In this document: positions 1 to 12,297 of the stretch, piece by piece
Layout: each line of letters opens with the position of its first letter
Numbering within the stretch: position 1 is the first letter of the stretch
Origin: Microplitis mediator
Lineage: Eukaryota; Arthropoda; Insecta; Hymenoptera; Braconidae
Length of the DNA stretch: 64,000 bases
Direction of reading: 5' to 3'
Assembly (NCBI RefSeq): GCF_029852145.1
Contig: NC_079975.1
Location: 22,077,364-22,141,363, forward strand
The notes under the pieces: generated by a model
Told to the model about the DNA's origin: nothing
The model's input: the letters and a program-made list of their open reading frames with translations, nothing else
Database searches by the model: none
Made by a program: the position numbers and the translations under genes

Positions 1-1370
1 ACTTAAATACACATGTCTTGTGTGTAATGTACACAGCAAATACCCACGTGAATCACTTTTGCTTCTATGTGCAATATGTATAGTAATATAATACTAGTAT
101 GTTGTGTGCAATGTGCAAGTGCAAGTATTACGAAGGTAAAGGTATGTTTCCTTCTTGATATACATAATAATATTACGTTGCACTTTACTACGGCGCATTG
201 TAAATTGTAAAGTGTTTTGTTGTCTCGTAAGGAAGACTGATGAATTTTGAAGCCGCTAAATTTAAAAAGTATTTCTATGATGTCACTGATTTAATTATTT
301 CCTCATTTTTTGCCGTTAGATAAATTTTGAAAATTATCAACACAATTTTTTTTTATACTGATAAATTATTCACTTAATAGGCGGAAGTAAAAATTGAAAT
401 TTTAACCAGAATGGTTTTTTTTTTTAATTGTTAAAATTTTTAATTAATTCCACAAGGCTACGAAAATTGTGTAGAATTTTTTGATAATTAAAAATAATGA
501 AATTTATAATTACTGAATAAATTAAAAGCATAATTAAATTATTCACAACGAATATTATGACAGTTTATAAAACTCCGTTTATAATAAAATTGTTATTAAA
601 TAATTTTAATATTTTTTTATGCTTAATATTAATAAATTTATATTGAAAAAAAAGTTTATTATTAAAAAGAAATATATGCATAAATATTTATAGATAAAAT
701 TATTTTCGAGTATATTTTTTTTATAAATATAGTGGATAAGGTCGACTTTTTAGTACGACGATATTACATTTGAAGAGATTTGCCAACCGACGACGACGCC
801 TTACTTTGCATCTCGTTTCAGACGACTAGACTTTGTATATTGTATTTTATATTATATATATATACCTTCTCTTTTATATCGTCACCCGGAAACGGAAAGG
901 TACTCTAGCGTCTAGTGAATGAAAACATCGTGAAACAGTTTATATGTGGGTGTACAGTGAAATGTATGATAAAATATTAAATATATATACCAGAAAAAAA
1001 ATATATATGAATAATTATTTATAGATAATTGATATCATCTAATATTTATATATAATTATACAATTAATTGAACACACTAAAAATATATTTATGGAATTTG
1101 TAACGAAACTATGGATTTTAGGAAAAAATGTTTTAAACAAAAATTGTAGGAAATTTAATTCTCTACAAAAAAGATCTGAAGGCTTATTGACGTATCTCTG
1201 ATAGTTTTGAAGTTACAGGAAAAATAAACGCGGGGTCACTAAATTTAAAGATATGGTTAAATTTATTTTTTTATTTCAAGTAGCGATTACGTTAAAACAA
1301 TTGGATGTACATGAAAATGCAATGAGACCTTTTTTGTAGAGAATTTAATTAGCTACAAAATTGTTTATAT
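1..1370. other. AT-rich stretch without recognisable gene
   Basis: No coding exon could be supported. The part at about 1090-1350 resembles segments at 56930-57200 and inside the fold-back element at 50579-51511: all carry the phrase for 'ccttttttgtagagaattt' or its complement. It is therefore probably a decayed copy of the same repeat family. The rest is simple AT-rich DNA. Confidence 0.5.
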
Positions 1371-1375
1371 ACATT

Positions 1376-2285
1376 TGTAAAATGAGCGAATGCTCTGTGG
1401 GATTCTGGTGTAGGTGTGGTTAATTCAATAACTAACAATTAACACAAATTACAGATAAAAGAATAGATCTTTATTAAACAATATGTACACTAAAACTATG
1501 AGAAAAATAGCGAATGCAACTACAAGATACGCGATAGCGAATGCGACTGTAAACGAATACGCGTATAAATTCGACACGTGGTCGGTAGCGGTTAATAACG
1601 CGACAATTAATTTATAATTAATAAGACGCGAGCAACAATTCAATATATACTCAATAATTAGTAGCCTTGATATACTAGCTAATTATTGAGAATATTTAAA
1701 CAGAGATTTAGCGAAGCGGTTCAGACATATCACACTAGAGATATATTTTGAGCGAAGCGGTTGGATGGATAGCTGAGTTTGTACTGCTCGATGTAGATTA
1801 AGAATAGACGTCGTCTTCTTTTTAAATATAAGTTATAGATTTATTTACACTTAAACTGTAAGAAAATACTTTATAGCGAATGCGACAAGATAGATAAGCG
1901 ATAGCGAATGCGACAAGTCAAGCGGTTAAAAACGCGTGGTGGTTAGTAAGACTGCACGATGTAGATTCGAATTAGAGACGTCGTCTTCTTCCTTCGTGGC
2001 TTCTCGGTGGTGACGTGGCAGTATGGCTGCAGTAACGAATTTTCCCATTGGCTTAAAAGCGCGCCAACAGGAAATAGTTAGCCGCCAATTTCTCTGATTG
2101 GCCGGCTGGTAGCGGGTTCTCATGCCGACGTGGCACGGTCATGAGCAAGAAATTGCAAGTGTCGGGCCCAGATAGCGAGTGACCCGGCACTATTTTGACA
2201 TTCAAGTCAGTAGCGAGTTCGGCTGCTCCCGTGCGTAGCGAAAGTACACGAAGCTTTTCAAAATGATTAAGCTCGTGACTGAACA
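1376..2285 (-). repeat. 3' LTR of the BEL/Pao element (910 bp, chimeric)
   Basis: The first 462 bp in element orientation (2285 to 1824) match the other LTR. The following 448 bp (1823 to 1376) are unrelated to the 5' LTR tail, yet end with the same CTCATTTTACA and touch the target-site duplication. The extra tail contains degenerate second copies of LTR motifs, for example the 'gatgtagattaagaatagacgtcg' region near 1790-1820 against 1967-1983, and 'tagcgaatgcga' words near 1508-1550 against 1874-1915. It therefore looks like a recombinant between two related LTRs. Confidence 0.8.
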
Positions 2286-2424
2286 TTCTCCCCAGCGCTG
2301 GCGACGGTGTCGACAGGATTGTCTTCTGGAGAGTGAACTGGTAGCACACACAATTCAGAAGTTAGCGGCTAAATCTGCAGGATCTTCGAGTAGCGGAGCG
2401 ATCGGTCTTTAATTTAACACAGCC

Positions 2425-4105
2425 TCAATCTGTGTTAACTGTAGCGAGTTGGTCGTAAGTCAATAGCGATTCACCAATAGTTCGTATAAAATGGAACTTG
2501 ATTGACTTTACGGCTGCTTCCCATTTGTCACCAAAATGGGGAGCGCTTGACGGGTTGAACTTGCAGTCTGTGCCATCTGTAGCGAGTAAATACTGAAGTT
2601 CCTTTAGCTGTCTCGATCCTGCTGCGAATTCTTTTCTTAGCGTGGCGTCTGCTCCTATAAAATTTGTACCACAGTCCGAGTGTAGGGTACTGCAGGCGCC
2701 TCTCCGATTAGTAAATCTTCTAAATGCTGCGGCGTAAGCGTCAGTAGAATAATTGATGATAATTTCAATATATATAGCGGACGCAGCGAAGAATGTGAGA
2801 CCTGGCTGGAACTTGCCCACCTTCTATCCAGTCAGATCTCCGTAAATCAGCGATAGTCAATTGAGCTCCCCTATGAGATGTTCTTGGCAGTATTACTGGA
2901 TTATTTCGTTCATCACCCAGTAGCGAATTCTTCAAGCGACCGCCGACTCTGAGTACTTCATTGTAGTCGACGTAGGGAATCAATTTAGCGAGACGATGAT
3001 TTCGTTGTAGAGAATCACCATTTTTCAGTAGTTTCAGCTCTTGCGAATAGTACTGACTTTGCGTATACTTGATCAGCAAAGTCTTTGCGAGTTCCAGGTC
3101 AACTGTAGCGAGTGGTGTGGCCAGTGTGGACTGTGGCACTTTTTTTATTTAATTTAGCGATGGCACGTAGACAGATTCCAAGCGTGTGAAGTAATGGTGA
3201 CAACTTAGAGAATTTATCTAGTAGCGTGTATAGCGGGTGTGAATCTGCCTTGTAGATGGTAAAAACCAGACCTGGACGTTCTTCAAGATGTGATACCGTC
3301 TGCGAAGGGATGTCAAAAGATGGCCAGTTTTCTTTTGATTGACTGAGCCACTTAGGTCCCGTCCACCATAGCGAATGCTGTTCTAGTTTGGCTGCTGTTA
3401 AACCTCTTGAAGCGCAGTCAGCTGGGTTGATTCGTATCCCCGTAAAAGATACAGCGGAGTCTGTCCACAAGAAAATTGATATATTTTCAAGTTTCAAGAT
3501 TTTCTTGACGTAAAGTACCAGTTGAGCGAGTAACACAGCGGCATTGAGCTCCATTCTTGGTATTGTAGTGGGTTTCAGTGGAGCAACTTATTTAAGTTCA
3601 CACACTAGCGAGATATTGGAGCTTCCAGTAGCGTCAGTAACTTTTAAATATACGACAGCAGCCATAGCGAGTTGAGAAGCGTCAGAGAATCCATGTAGTT
3701 CAATTGATACATCATTTTGTACATGATTCTAGCGAGGTATCTGAATCTTCGAGATCTGATGTAGTTCATCTCGAAATAAATTCCATTCTTGAAGAAGCAA
3801 CAATGATAGCGTAGCATCCCAGTTGAGTGTAAATTCACTGGAGCGGCTTGAGCGTGTAATTCCGTTGAATTACTTGCCCACTTAGCAAGCGGGAAACATC
3901 CTGCGGCACACATTTTTTTTATGTCGAGAGCAACTTGAATTGCCTCAGCGAGTTCATCTGCGCCTCCATAGATGTTGTCAACATAGCGGGTCTTTGTTAG
4001 CGGGTAGCCATGTTGCGCATCGTGTCGATGCGAGTCATTTGCAAAGCGAATGTGTTTCAGCGGCCATCTTAGATATACGTAGCATACAAAATGGACGCGA
4101 TACAC
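2425..4105 (-). pseudogene. BEL/Pao pol remnant (RT end, RNase H, integrase)
   Basis: Fragments run in normal pol order on the minus strand. The 3' part of reverse transcriptase (from about 4105) has a RYVDN box and a KWASN motif. Next come an RNase H-like segment with HGFSDAS (near 3690) and the linker with NPADCASRG (near 3420). The integrase N-terminal region follows, with LRVGGR and PVILP (near 2890-2960), then the integrase core with HSDCGTNF and PHFGDKWEAAVKS (2520-2680). It is broken: an in-frame TAA lies near 3590, a frameshift at a T-run near 3141-3147, and a deletion near 2820 removes the integrase stretch that should hold the first catalytic aspartate, leaving the second Asp and the Glu. 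No active polyprotein can be made. Confidence 0.85.
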
Positions 4106-4342
4106 GTGGAACCGACGCTAAGTTTTCGATCAAAAAAGCTGAAGAGTCTTTTTACACCGGTGTGTAAATTTGATCACCACGGGCAGCACTCTAACAGTGC
4201 TCAGCAATGCCCACGGCACTTAGCGATTTTCACTTCAAGATCAATTACACCACACACTTTTTCTCACAATTTTTTTACGATTTTAAATTTTAATAATTTT
4301 TAATTGTTAAACCCACACCAGATCCGGCTCGAAGGACCAAAA

Positions 4343-4893
4343 TGTAAAATGAGAGGATAACTAAAATGGATCTGGTTATGGCGTGAAGGTTGAAAACAAT
4401 TAAAATTACTCAAGATTTATCAAATATAAGTTATAGATTTATTTACACTTATTTACACTTAAACTGTAAGAAAATACTTTATAGCGAATGCGACAAGATA
4501 GATAAGCGATAGCGAATGCGACAAGTCAAGCGGTTAAAAACGCGTGGTGGTTAGTAAGACTGCACGATGTAGATTCGAATTAGAGACGTCGTCTTCTTCC
4601 TTCGTGGCTTCTCGGTGGTGACGTGGCAGTATGGCTGCAGTAACGAATTTTCCCATTGGCTTAAAAGCGCGCCAACAGGAAATAGTTAGCCGCCAATTTC
4701 TCTGATTGGCCGGCTGGTAGCGGGTTCTCATGCCGACGTGGCACGGTCATGAGCAAGAAATTGCAAGTGTCGGGCCCAGATAGCGAGTGACCCGGCACTA
4801 TTTTGACATTCAAGTCAGTAGCGAGTTCGGCTGCTCCCGTGCGTAGCGAAAGTACACGAAGCTTTTCAAAATGATTAAGCTCGTGACTGAACA
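4343..4893 (-). repeat. 5' LTR of the BEL/Pao element (551 bp)
   Basis: In element orientation it begins TGTTCAG and ends CTCATTTTACA. The part at 4422-4893 matches 1824-2285 by eye, apart from one 10-bp tandem duplication (TTTACACTTA). The last 79 bp (4343-4421) have no counterpart in the other LTR except the terminal CTCATTTTACA. It is immediately followed by the primer-binding region. Confidence 0.85.
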
Positions 4894-6170
4894 ACATTTT
4901 TGTCATATCTGTTATAGTTTAGCCAGAATTTTGATTTTTGCACAATAACTTTTGCATGTTAATTTTTAAAGCTTGTAATAAAAAAATTATTTTAAAAAAA
5001 ATTGAAGTAAATAAATAAATTTAATGAGTGAATTAATTTCTTAATGAAAAATAGGGTTAAGTAATGAATAAACGCGGCATAATTTTTAATTGTAAAGAAA
5101 GAGAATTTTTAAAAATAAGTAAAAGTTAAAATTGGAGTTAAATTTTAAATGTCAGTTTGTCAAGTTAATTATTTTTATCATAAAATATTAATTTCATACT
5201 TATTGAAGCATAGCAGTAACGAGCAAAGTGATGAGAATTTTCTCTCTAAAAGATATCTTTCATTTTAAACACTCGTCCATTTATAACTTTGATGTTATAT
5301 ATGTATACAATTTCCGTATTTTAACAATTAAATCTACTTCACATTTAAACTTGTAAGTTTAACATTCAAAAGTAGATTTTGCGACGCTAAAACTTTTCCG
5401 TAAGCTCAAGTTTTAACATCTTTTATGTTCTTGTAGAACTTGCAGTACAAATGATAAAAAAATTATATTCCATTGGAGTTTTCAACTCAGTTTTATAATT
5501 TTATTCTTTTGTTACAATGAGAAATAACTAAGCAGACGAAAAATAATTAACTTGTACAAAAAAAAGTATTTTTTAATAACAATCCTAGTTTTAATTAACA
5601 AAACATTAAAGCCGAGATTTTTTTTCATTTTCATTGTTCAATTGCGCAATACTTGTTATGTTAACTCATTTAAGCTTTTATGTATACACATAAAAAAAAA
5701 TTATTATACGTATAATAAGGTACTGCACTGTACTCTCAATTTTTAATCCACGCGATAAACATTTAAGCCGTTTGCAAACCGACTTTACTTAACAAAGCTC
5801 ATTAAGAGGTAAAACAAAAAAATTTCGGTGTACGTAATAATTTTAATAATAATAAAATTAACATAAAAAAAATTATAAGAAATAGAATATATATTTCTGT
5901 TATTTCAAATATTTATTTTTAAATCACTTATGACAGTAAAAAAAATTTTTCTAAAATATTGACCATAAAAAACATCAAAATTTAAGACAACGTTCTGTAG
6001 AACTTTGAGTGAAATTTTTTAAAAAATTTCAAAAAATAAAATTTAAGATTAAATTTGAACATTCCGACTTTTCACTAACAAATTTAGACTTTTTATCAAA
6101 TTTTACGTTCAGTCAATTTTATGTTCAGTCAGATTATGAGAAATTGAATGACAATTGACGTCAAAAATTT

Positions 6171-6366
6171 TATAATCCTGAAGTTAGCAGACAATCGAAA
6201 ATTTTTGGATTTTTTTCAACAGACCAGTTACAAAAAAATAAAAATATGCGCATGTAGAAAATTAAGAAAGCTATAGGTGCAATTTTCTGAAATATTTTTT
6301 TTTTATAAGTTATCGTTTTTAAAAAAATTCAAGAATTATTAGATGTCGGCTAACTTTAGTATCATA
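6171..6366. repeat. MITE family A copy
   Basis: Imperfect palindrome of about 200 bp. One end reads 'aatcctgaagttagcagaca', the other is its near complement '...gtcggctaactttagtatcat'. The interior has the conserved phrase 'atgtagaaaattaagaaag' followed by 'aggtgcaattttttgaaat'. It is one of at least fourteen copies in the window. Confidence 0.8.
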
Positions 6367-6851
6367 AAAATTTTTCGGTAAATTTTTTGTAAAACAATTT
6401 CCTGAGCGATATTAAATGTACAAGTACTCGTAATTGTAAATGTACTGCAAGTTGTATCAGTCAACATAACGACCGAATTTTTTGTTCAAAAAAATTCGTT
6501 AAAAATTTTATTTTCGCTACTATTTAAATGCGAAATTACAGTAAATAATTTTTCAGTTAATTTTTTCAAAAAAACCCTGCTTTGACATTTGTCAACAGTA
6601 GAGCACTACCTCTCTGCTTCGCGTTCGAGGTGTGCAATAATTTTCTAGGCAAAGTAAGTTAACGCGGAAACTGCCATAAAATTCAAAAAATTATCGTCGG
6701 TCAATTTTTTAATGGCCAATTGACGTCAATTATCTGACAATTGTCAGACAATTTCATTGTTTCGTATTACTAGTCTAATAATTTTTACGAACATTTTGAC
6801 TTGTTCACATAAATTTAAAACTTTGTTCATACAAAAGTCAAAACAAATAAT

Positions 6852-7055
6852 TATGAGTGTGGATCTAGTAGACAAACAAACTTAAAACTCTAATAAATAG
6901 AGTAAATAATTAATAAAATAATTTTTATAAAAAATGCACTTATTAATTTCAAAATTTTTTAAATGCGCATTTTTTTCAAATTTAATTTTATTAATTATTT
7001 ACTCTATTTACTTACAGTTTTAAATTTGTCGGATGTCTGCTACATTCACACTCAT
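6852..7055. repeat. MITE family B copy
   Basis: About 200-bp inverted repeat with termini ATGAGTGTGGAT... and its complement ...ACATTCACACTCAT. The inner arms share 'tagagtaaataattaataaa'. Other copies lie at 31604-31783 and 53848-54038. No coding capacity. Confidence 0.8.
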
Positions 7056-8098
7056 AAATCGAAACAAATAATTACCAAAAATTTTCAAGATAGAAATTAA
7101 GAAAAATGAATTTTCTCAAAAAAATATTTAATAAATTACAAAAATTTTGAAGTTAAAGAAAAATTCTGCTTCCCTAAACTTTCAAGTTCACGATGAAGAT
7201 TTTCCTCGAAATTTTTTTTTACACACGTAATAAATAATTATTGTGCAGATAAAAATAATTGGCATGGTGTTAAACTTATCTCATTACACACTCAATACAA
7301 TTAGAGCAAACCTATCGATTTGTAAATAAAACATAATAATATATAGAATATTATCATAAAGTGAATCACCAAGATATAGATATAGATAATACTGTAATAA
7401 ACGATCAAATGAATCAGTGTTAGATAATCTTTGCGTGTTGCACGAACTATTAATACACTCTTGTGCATAAAATAATATTTTTATTTTTTTATTATAACAG
7501 TTGTATATATTTTTAACTACACTTTATTTTTTCGTTTAAAATTTTAAATAAAAATGTATGATAAAAATCAGTCATTAGCTACATAAATATTTTACACTAG
7601 ACTTTAACATCACACGCGAGACAATTATAGATAAGTTTTTTTTTTTTTTTAAATAAATCAAACACGAAATTTTTTTACGCATAGAAATTTCAATGAACAA
7701 AAAAAATATTATTTACTATTAAATTTAATTATTTTCTACGAGTTGTTAACTACTCAGATAGTAGATTATTATCGTAATTGAATGCGTGAGTAAATTTAAA
7801 AATAAATTATTATTTACGATCACATTTATTTTACTGTCAGTAATTTATGACAAAATAATTAGTAATATATCAATGAATCAGCGTTTAAAAAAATTAACAA
7901 GACATAACATTAAATTGTGAATATGAAATATAGGTCAAAGTACGATAACCTTGAGCTATAACTATTATATTTTCATATTTATCTACACTTCCGTATTCTT
8001 TTAAAAATGAAAAAAAATTTTTTCAACTTTAATCCATTGATGAATAAAAAATAATAAAATATTTATTATCTATACCATTAAAAAAAATGTTTCTATAA

Positions 8099-8123
8099 GG
8101 GGAAGGGGGGGGAGGGAGTAGGG
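8099..8123 (+). other. G-rich tract
   Basis: A near-pure purine run with four or more G-blocks (GGGG, GGGGGGGG, GGG, GGG within 25 bp). It could form a G-quadruplex. It stands out against AT-rich surroundings. Similar but shorter G- or C-runs recur downstream, always near the phrase 'ctgagaatgtc', so they may mark one end of a repeat family. Confidence 0.4.
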
Positions 8124-8520
8124 TAAGCAAAACGGGGTACCCCCACTTTTGTAAATATAATTGACCATTATTTTGAATATTTTTTGTTAAACTTTTTCAA
8201 AAATCGAGTGTCAGTCGAAAAATGTTAATGGCTAATGTTTTATGATAAAAACCAATAAAAATTTTTTTTTATTCCTTTGCATCCAATAATTGTGTAAAAT
8301 GTAATTTTTCTTTATGTAAATTACTTACAAAAAAATTTAATTTAATCAATTTTATTTAATTTGCAGAAATTTTTTTTTTTCACCTTTTTAAGGGGATACC
8401 ATTTTGCCCGCAAAACTAAAAATTTTTTTGTTTCAACGGCAACTGAAATGTTTGTTTATTTACTTTGAATATCATTAATATTTTCTTTAGTACCCCGCTT
8501 TGCCCCCCCCCCTGCCCCTA

Positions 8521-8919
8521 CACTGTAAAAAATTTTGGTGTAAAAATGGACCCGGAGAACTTTACCCGGCCATGTAGTGGGAGATAACGGTGTAAATTTT
8601 CTATCCGTGTAATTTATTTTTTTTTACACCATTTCGTGTTACTCGTTATAATTTTGATTAATTAGCAACAAATGATGTTGAATATTTTCACTACTTATTT
8701 AATAACTATTAATTTTATTTAGATATTGAATAGTATTTCAAACATTTCAATATTTTTATGATTATTTTTCTTAACGCAAAATTATCATAAATGTACATAT
8801 TTACATGCTTGACGGTGTAAAAATTTTCAATTCACCCGCCTAAATTTAACACGATATTTGGTGTAATTTTTACACCGAGACATTTACACTACACCGAGTC
8901 AAAAAATTTTTTTACAGTG
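8521..8919. repeat. TIR element starting CACTGTAAAAAA
   Basis: Ends are CACTGTAAAAAATTTTGGTGT and the complementary ...ATTTTTTTACAGTG. The interior repeats 'ggtgtaaattt' and 'acaccg' words. It is a non-autonomous element of about 400 bp. A related element with a 'gttaaca' type interior lies at 53361-53813. Confidence 0.7.
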
Positions 8920-11554
8920 TATATATATCATGTAAAAATATTTATATAAAGTTTATCCTCAGACAGTACCCCCCCCCCACCTTGTTTAAAAATATTCAAT
9001 GACTTTTAAACCGTTCATAAAATACGTCACGCAAAATTTTACCTTTTTGACCCCACCCCCCTTGTCACGATCACATTTTCTGCGATCTCTCCTATCAATA
9101 TTACGTCACAAATGATAGACCCCCCCTCCATTATGACGGAAATATGTATATAGAAATATTGATATATATACAAATATAAAACGAATGACTTTCTACGGTA
9201 ACAAAAAAATAAAATTTTTAAAAACCGAGAAAAATTTGCAAAATTGATGAGCTGCAAACGTCACGTTTCCTTAGACCCCGACCCCCCTGGCCACAGTAAA
9301 CGACACCCCCTCCCCTATACAAAATTTAAGAAGTTTCATATAATTCCTAATTGATATCAACTGCAATTAATTTTTTTTCGAATTTATACCTCGGAAAAAT
9401 TTTAACTACGTCATCCTTTTCAATTAATGCCTCAACTTTATGTTAATAAATTAATAAAACGTTAATACGGTTATGACCTTCGAGTCATAGAATATTTTTA
9501 AAAACTGGGGGGGGGGTCATTATCTGAGAATGTCTTTAATGATAAAAAGTAATACGTGTACGTGTACAAAAAAAAATATTAAATTTAACTCAATAGTTCC
9601 TGGCGCCAGTTAAAAACTTCCTTTCTTCTATTCCAAAATCTTTACCCATATGTATATAAATATATGTAAAATGTATCTATATATCTATCTATCATCAAAA
9701 CCAACTACACGAGATCCCTTTTCCCCATTCCGGAGGTAATAAAGCTAAAGCCGGTGTTATATCTCCGTGCAATTAAAATCCGCCAGGGTAATCTTTGAAA
9801 ATTTATATCACGAATGTAAAATGAGCGGAAAAAAATATAAGAGGCGGAAAAAAAGTAAACAAAGACTGAAATGAAAATTACCGAAAAAAAAAAAATATAA
9901 AAATAATAACAATGAGAGGACGTTCTATTTTTTTCTGGCTACTTGTAATGTCTGAATATATATTTATATATATGTATATATTGTACATAAGTAATCATTG
10001 AAATGGAAAAAAATTTAAATATATTAATTGTATTTCTATTTATTATATAATAAAGTATGATGACAAGCCCATCGTTCATGTTAACAACCGATAATTTACT
10101 AAATTGCATTCTCTTTCTCTTTGTGCGCATACCCCTTTGGTCTCTTTTGTGGTTTATCATCACCGGATATCAAGCTAGATAATTGTTGGTACTCAGTCAA
10201 GTATCTAGTAATCTAACTAATTCTAAATTAAATTTAAATCTATGAGAATAGTGACCTAAATATATTTTACTCGATATATATAACGAATATATATTAGGGT
10301 AAAAACTAATTACTTTATTTTAACAATTTATCATTCGAACCCCAAAATATATCAAGTGAATTTAAATGAAATTTCTTTAATAATTTCAGCACCTAAATTA
10401 TTTTTAAGTCACTAGAGATTTTATAATTTCTGTCATCTTTTTTTTTATCGCCATGTTTGTGACAAAATTTTACTGTGTTTACTAAAATATCTATTTATTT
10501 AAAATTAAAGCTCGTAGTTGTTTAAAATTTAATTTTAAAAAAATAAAATAAGCAGTTATTATTTTTATAATTTTTTTAAATTTGAAATTTCGCGCGGTTT
10601 TGAAAAATTATTTTATTTAAAAATTTCAGGAAGTTGATTTTAGAATTAATTAAAATATTTTTGAGTAAAATTTTTAAATAATTTTGACTGTCTAATTAAA
10701 TATAAAAAAAATATAAGCGGTAATTTATTAAATAATTAATTAAATTTAAATCTATGACCTATTGAACTTTATATATTTATAATTATTTCATAAATTAACC
10801 TGCATAATTAATATATTTTTTCTTAAGTGACACGATAATTTGAATAAAATTAAATATTTTACTAAAATAATTTTTGGCGCCAATAAAAATATCGGAAAAT
10901 TTAAATAACAGAAATGAGCTGGATTTTTAAATTTAAAATTACGCTATGGTCACTATCGATATAAAATATATCCCATATATATAAATATTGAAATCAATAG
11001 TATTTTTAAAACCTGAGCAAATTAATCCACACATGGGAAATTGAATACAAATTTCACCATAAGAACAATAATACTGCTAAATTTTTATCAAGTCTAGTAA
11101 AATAGTTATTAATTAAAAACTGAACCTATTTGTCATAATTGTTGTAATTAACTGAAAGAATGAAAACCCTGATATTCGATTTATAAAACATCCGAAGTAA
11201 AAATCAGCCGGAAAAATATGAGGAATGCAAAACAAGTCTATAACTTCTTATATCCAATAGACATCATCCGGCACGCGAGACGCGAATAGACAAGATACAA
11301 GATTGTATCCCTAGTCCTTTTTTAAATTCCGTAACAAAACCAACAACTCAACCACATACCAGTCACCATTATTACCTTTTAAATAACTTAGTATCACAAA
11401 CTACCGATTACTAAATTCATTAGAACTTGCATTGAATTCCCGTGTAAAAAAAATTCCAAAAATGTTCGACATTTGGAGCTTCTAAACTTAAGATAGATTA
11501 GAACTTTTTTTGAACTTTTGTCATTTTGTAAAGCATTTATCTAGGACTTTATAT

Positions 11555-11880
11555 AAGCGAATTTTGAGTAAAAAAAAAAACATATTTTTCTACGCACTTT
11601 TGGCTTTAGGAAACTAAAGCCAAAAGGGCGTATAATTTTTTTTTCATTACCCATCGTTTTGTCGACTTATTTTATGTCTAAAAATTGAAAAGAAAATTTT
11701 GAATACCAAAAGAGCAAAATCTTAAATTATACGCCCTTTTGACTTTCAATTTTTTTTTCTAATTTTCAACTTTAAAATAAAACTACATTATAATTAGCAA
11801 TTAAAAAAAAGTTATACGCCCTTTTGATTTTAAACTTAGTGACTGAAGCTAAAAGGGCGTATAAAAATATAAGTCCGTTT
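11555..11880. repeat. Palindromic cluster of CCAAAAGGGCGTATA motifs
   Basis: Four copies of a 15-bp word, CCAAAAGGGCGTATA or its complement with small changes, occur near 11614, 11727, 11813 and 11857, in alternating orientation. The first is paired with 'cgcacttttggcttt' across a short loop. The same word recurs at 19767-19830 and 61000-61290, so it marks a dispersed fold-back repeat. Confidence 0.65.
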
Positions 11881-12104
11881 GGAATTAATGACCTGATATT
11901 TCTCAAAATATATTTTTACCCTCATTCCAAAAAAGTTCCCATAAGAAACCATCAGCCTCATGAGAATCATAATGTTCATAAAAATTAAAAATTACAAATT
12001 TCTGTTTTTTCGAAACGGGGGGAAAATGTAATTTTACTCAAAATTCGCTCATATAAAATCCTAGACAATTTTTTTTTCTGTAAAACTTACAAAAGTTCTT
12101 ATCT

Positions 12105-12297
12105 TATGATCCTGAAGTTAGCCGAGGTCTAATAATTTTGGATTTTTTTTACAGTAAATAATAAAAAAAAATTATTTTAAAAAATTGCACCCATAGTTTT
12201 AAATTTTCTATGTGCATTTTTTAGTTTAATTTTTTTGTAATCGATTTAAAAAAAAAAATCCAAAAATGTTTAATTGTCTTTTGACTTCAGGATCATT
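12105..12297. repeat. MITE family A copy
   Basis: Ends 'atgatcctgaagttagccga' and complementary 'gacttcaggatcat'. The usual internal phrase, in inverted form 'cccatagttttaaattttc', is present. Confidence 0.75.

Larger units (their letters stand above)
1376..4893 (-). mobile_element. Internally deleted BEL/Pao LTR retrotransposon
   Basis: The element is read on the minus strand. It starts TGTTCAG at 4893 and ends TTTTACA at 1376, and is flanked on both sides by ACATT (1371-1375 and 4894-4898), a 5-bp target-site duplication as expected for an LTR element. Next to the upstream LTR lies the sequence TTTTGGTCCTTCGAGCC (4326-4342), which I recognise from BEL/Pao primer-binding regions. A purine tract GGGGAGAA (2286-2293) abuts the downstream LTR. 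Only fragments of pol remain; gag, protease and most of reverse transcriptase are missing, so it cannot be autonomous. The family assignment rests on the reverse transcriptase, RNase H and integrase fragments. Matching ends and TSD show a genuine insertion rather than random debris. Confidence 0.88.

Noticed and set aside
1926..2349. Open frames of 65-98 residues in the LTR and just internal to it
   Set aside because: They lie mostly within LTR sequence and are repeated in the second LTR copy; no protein character beyond the pol fragments.
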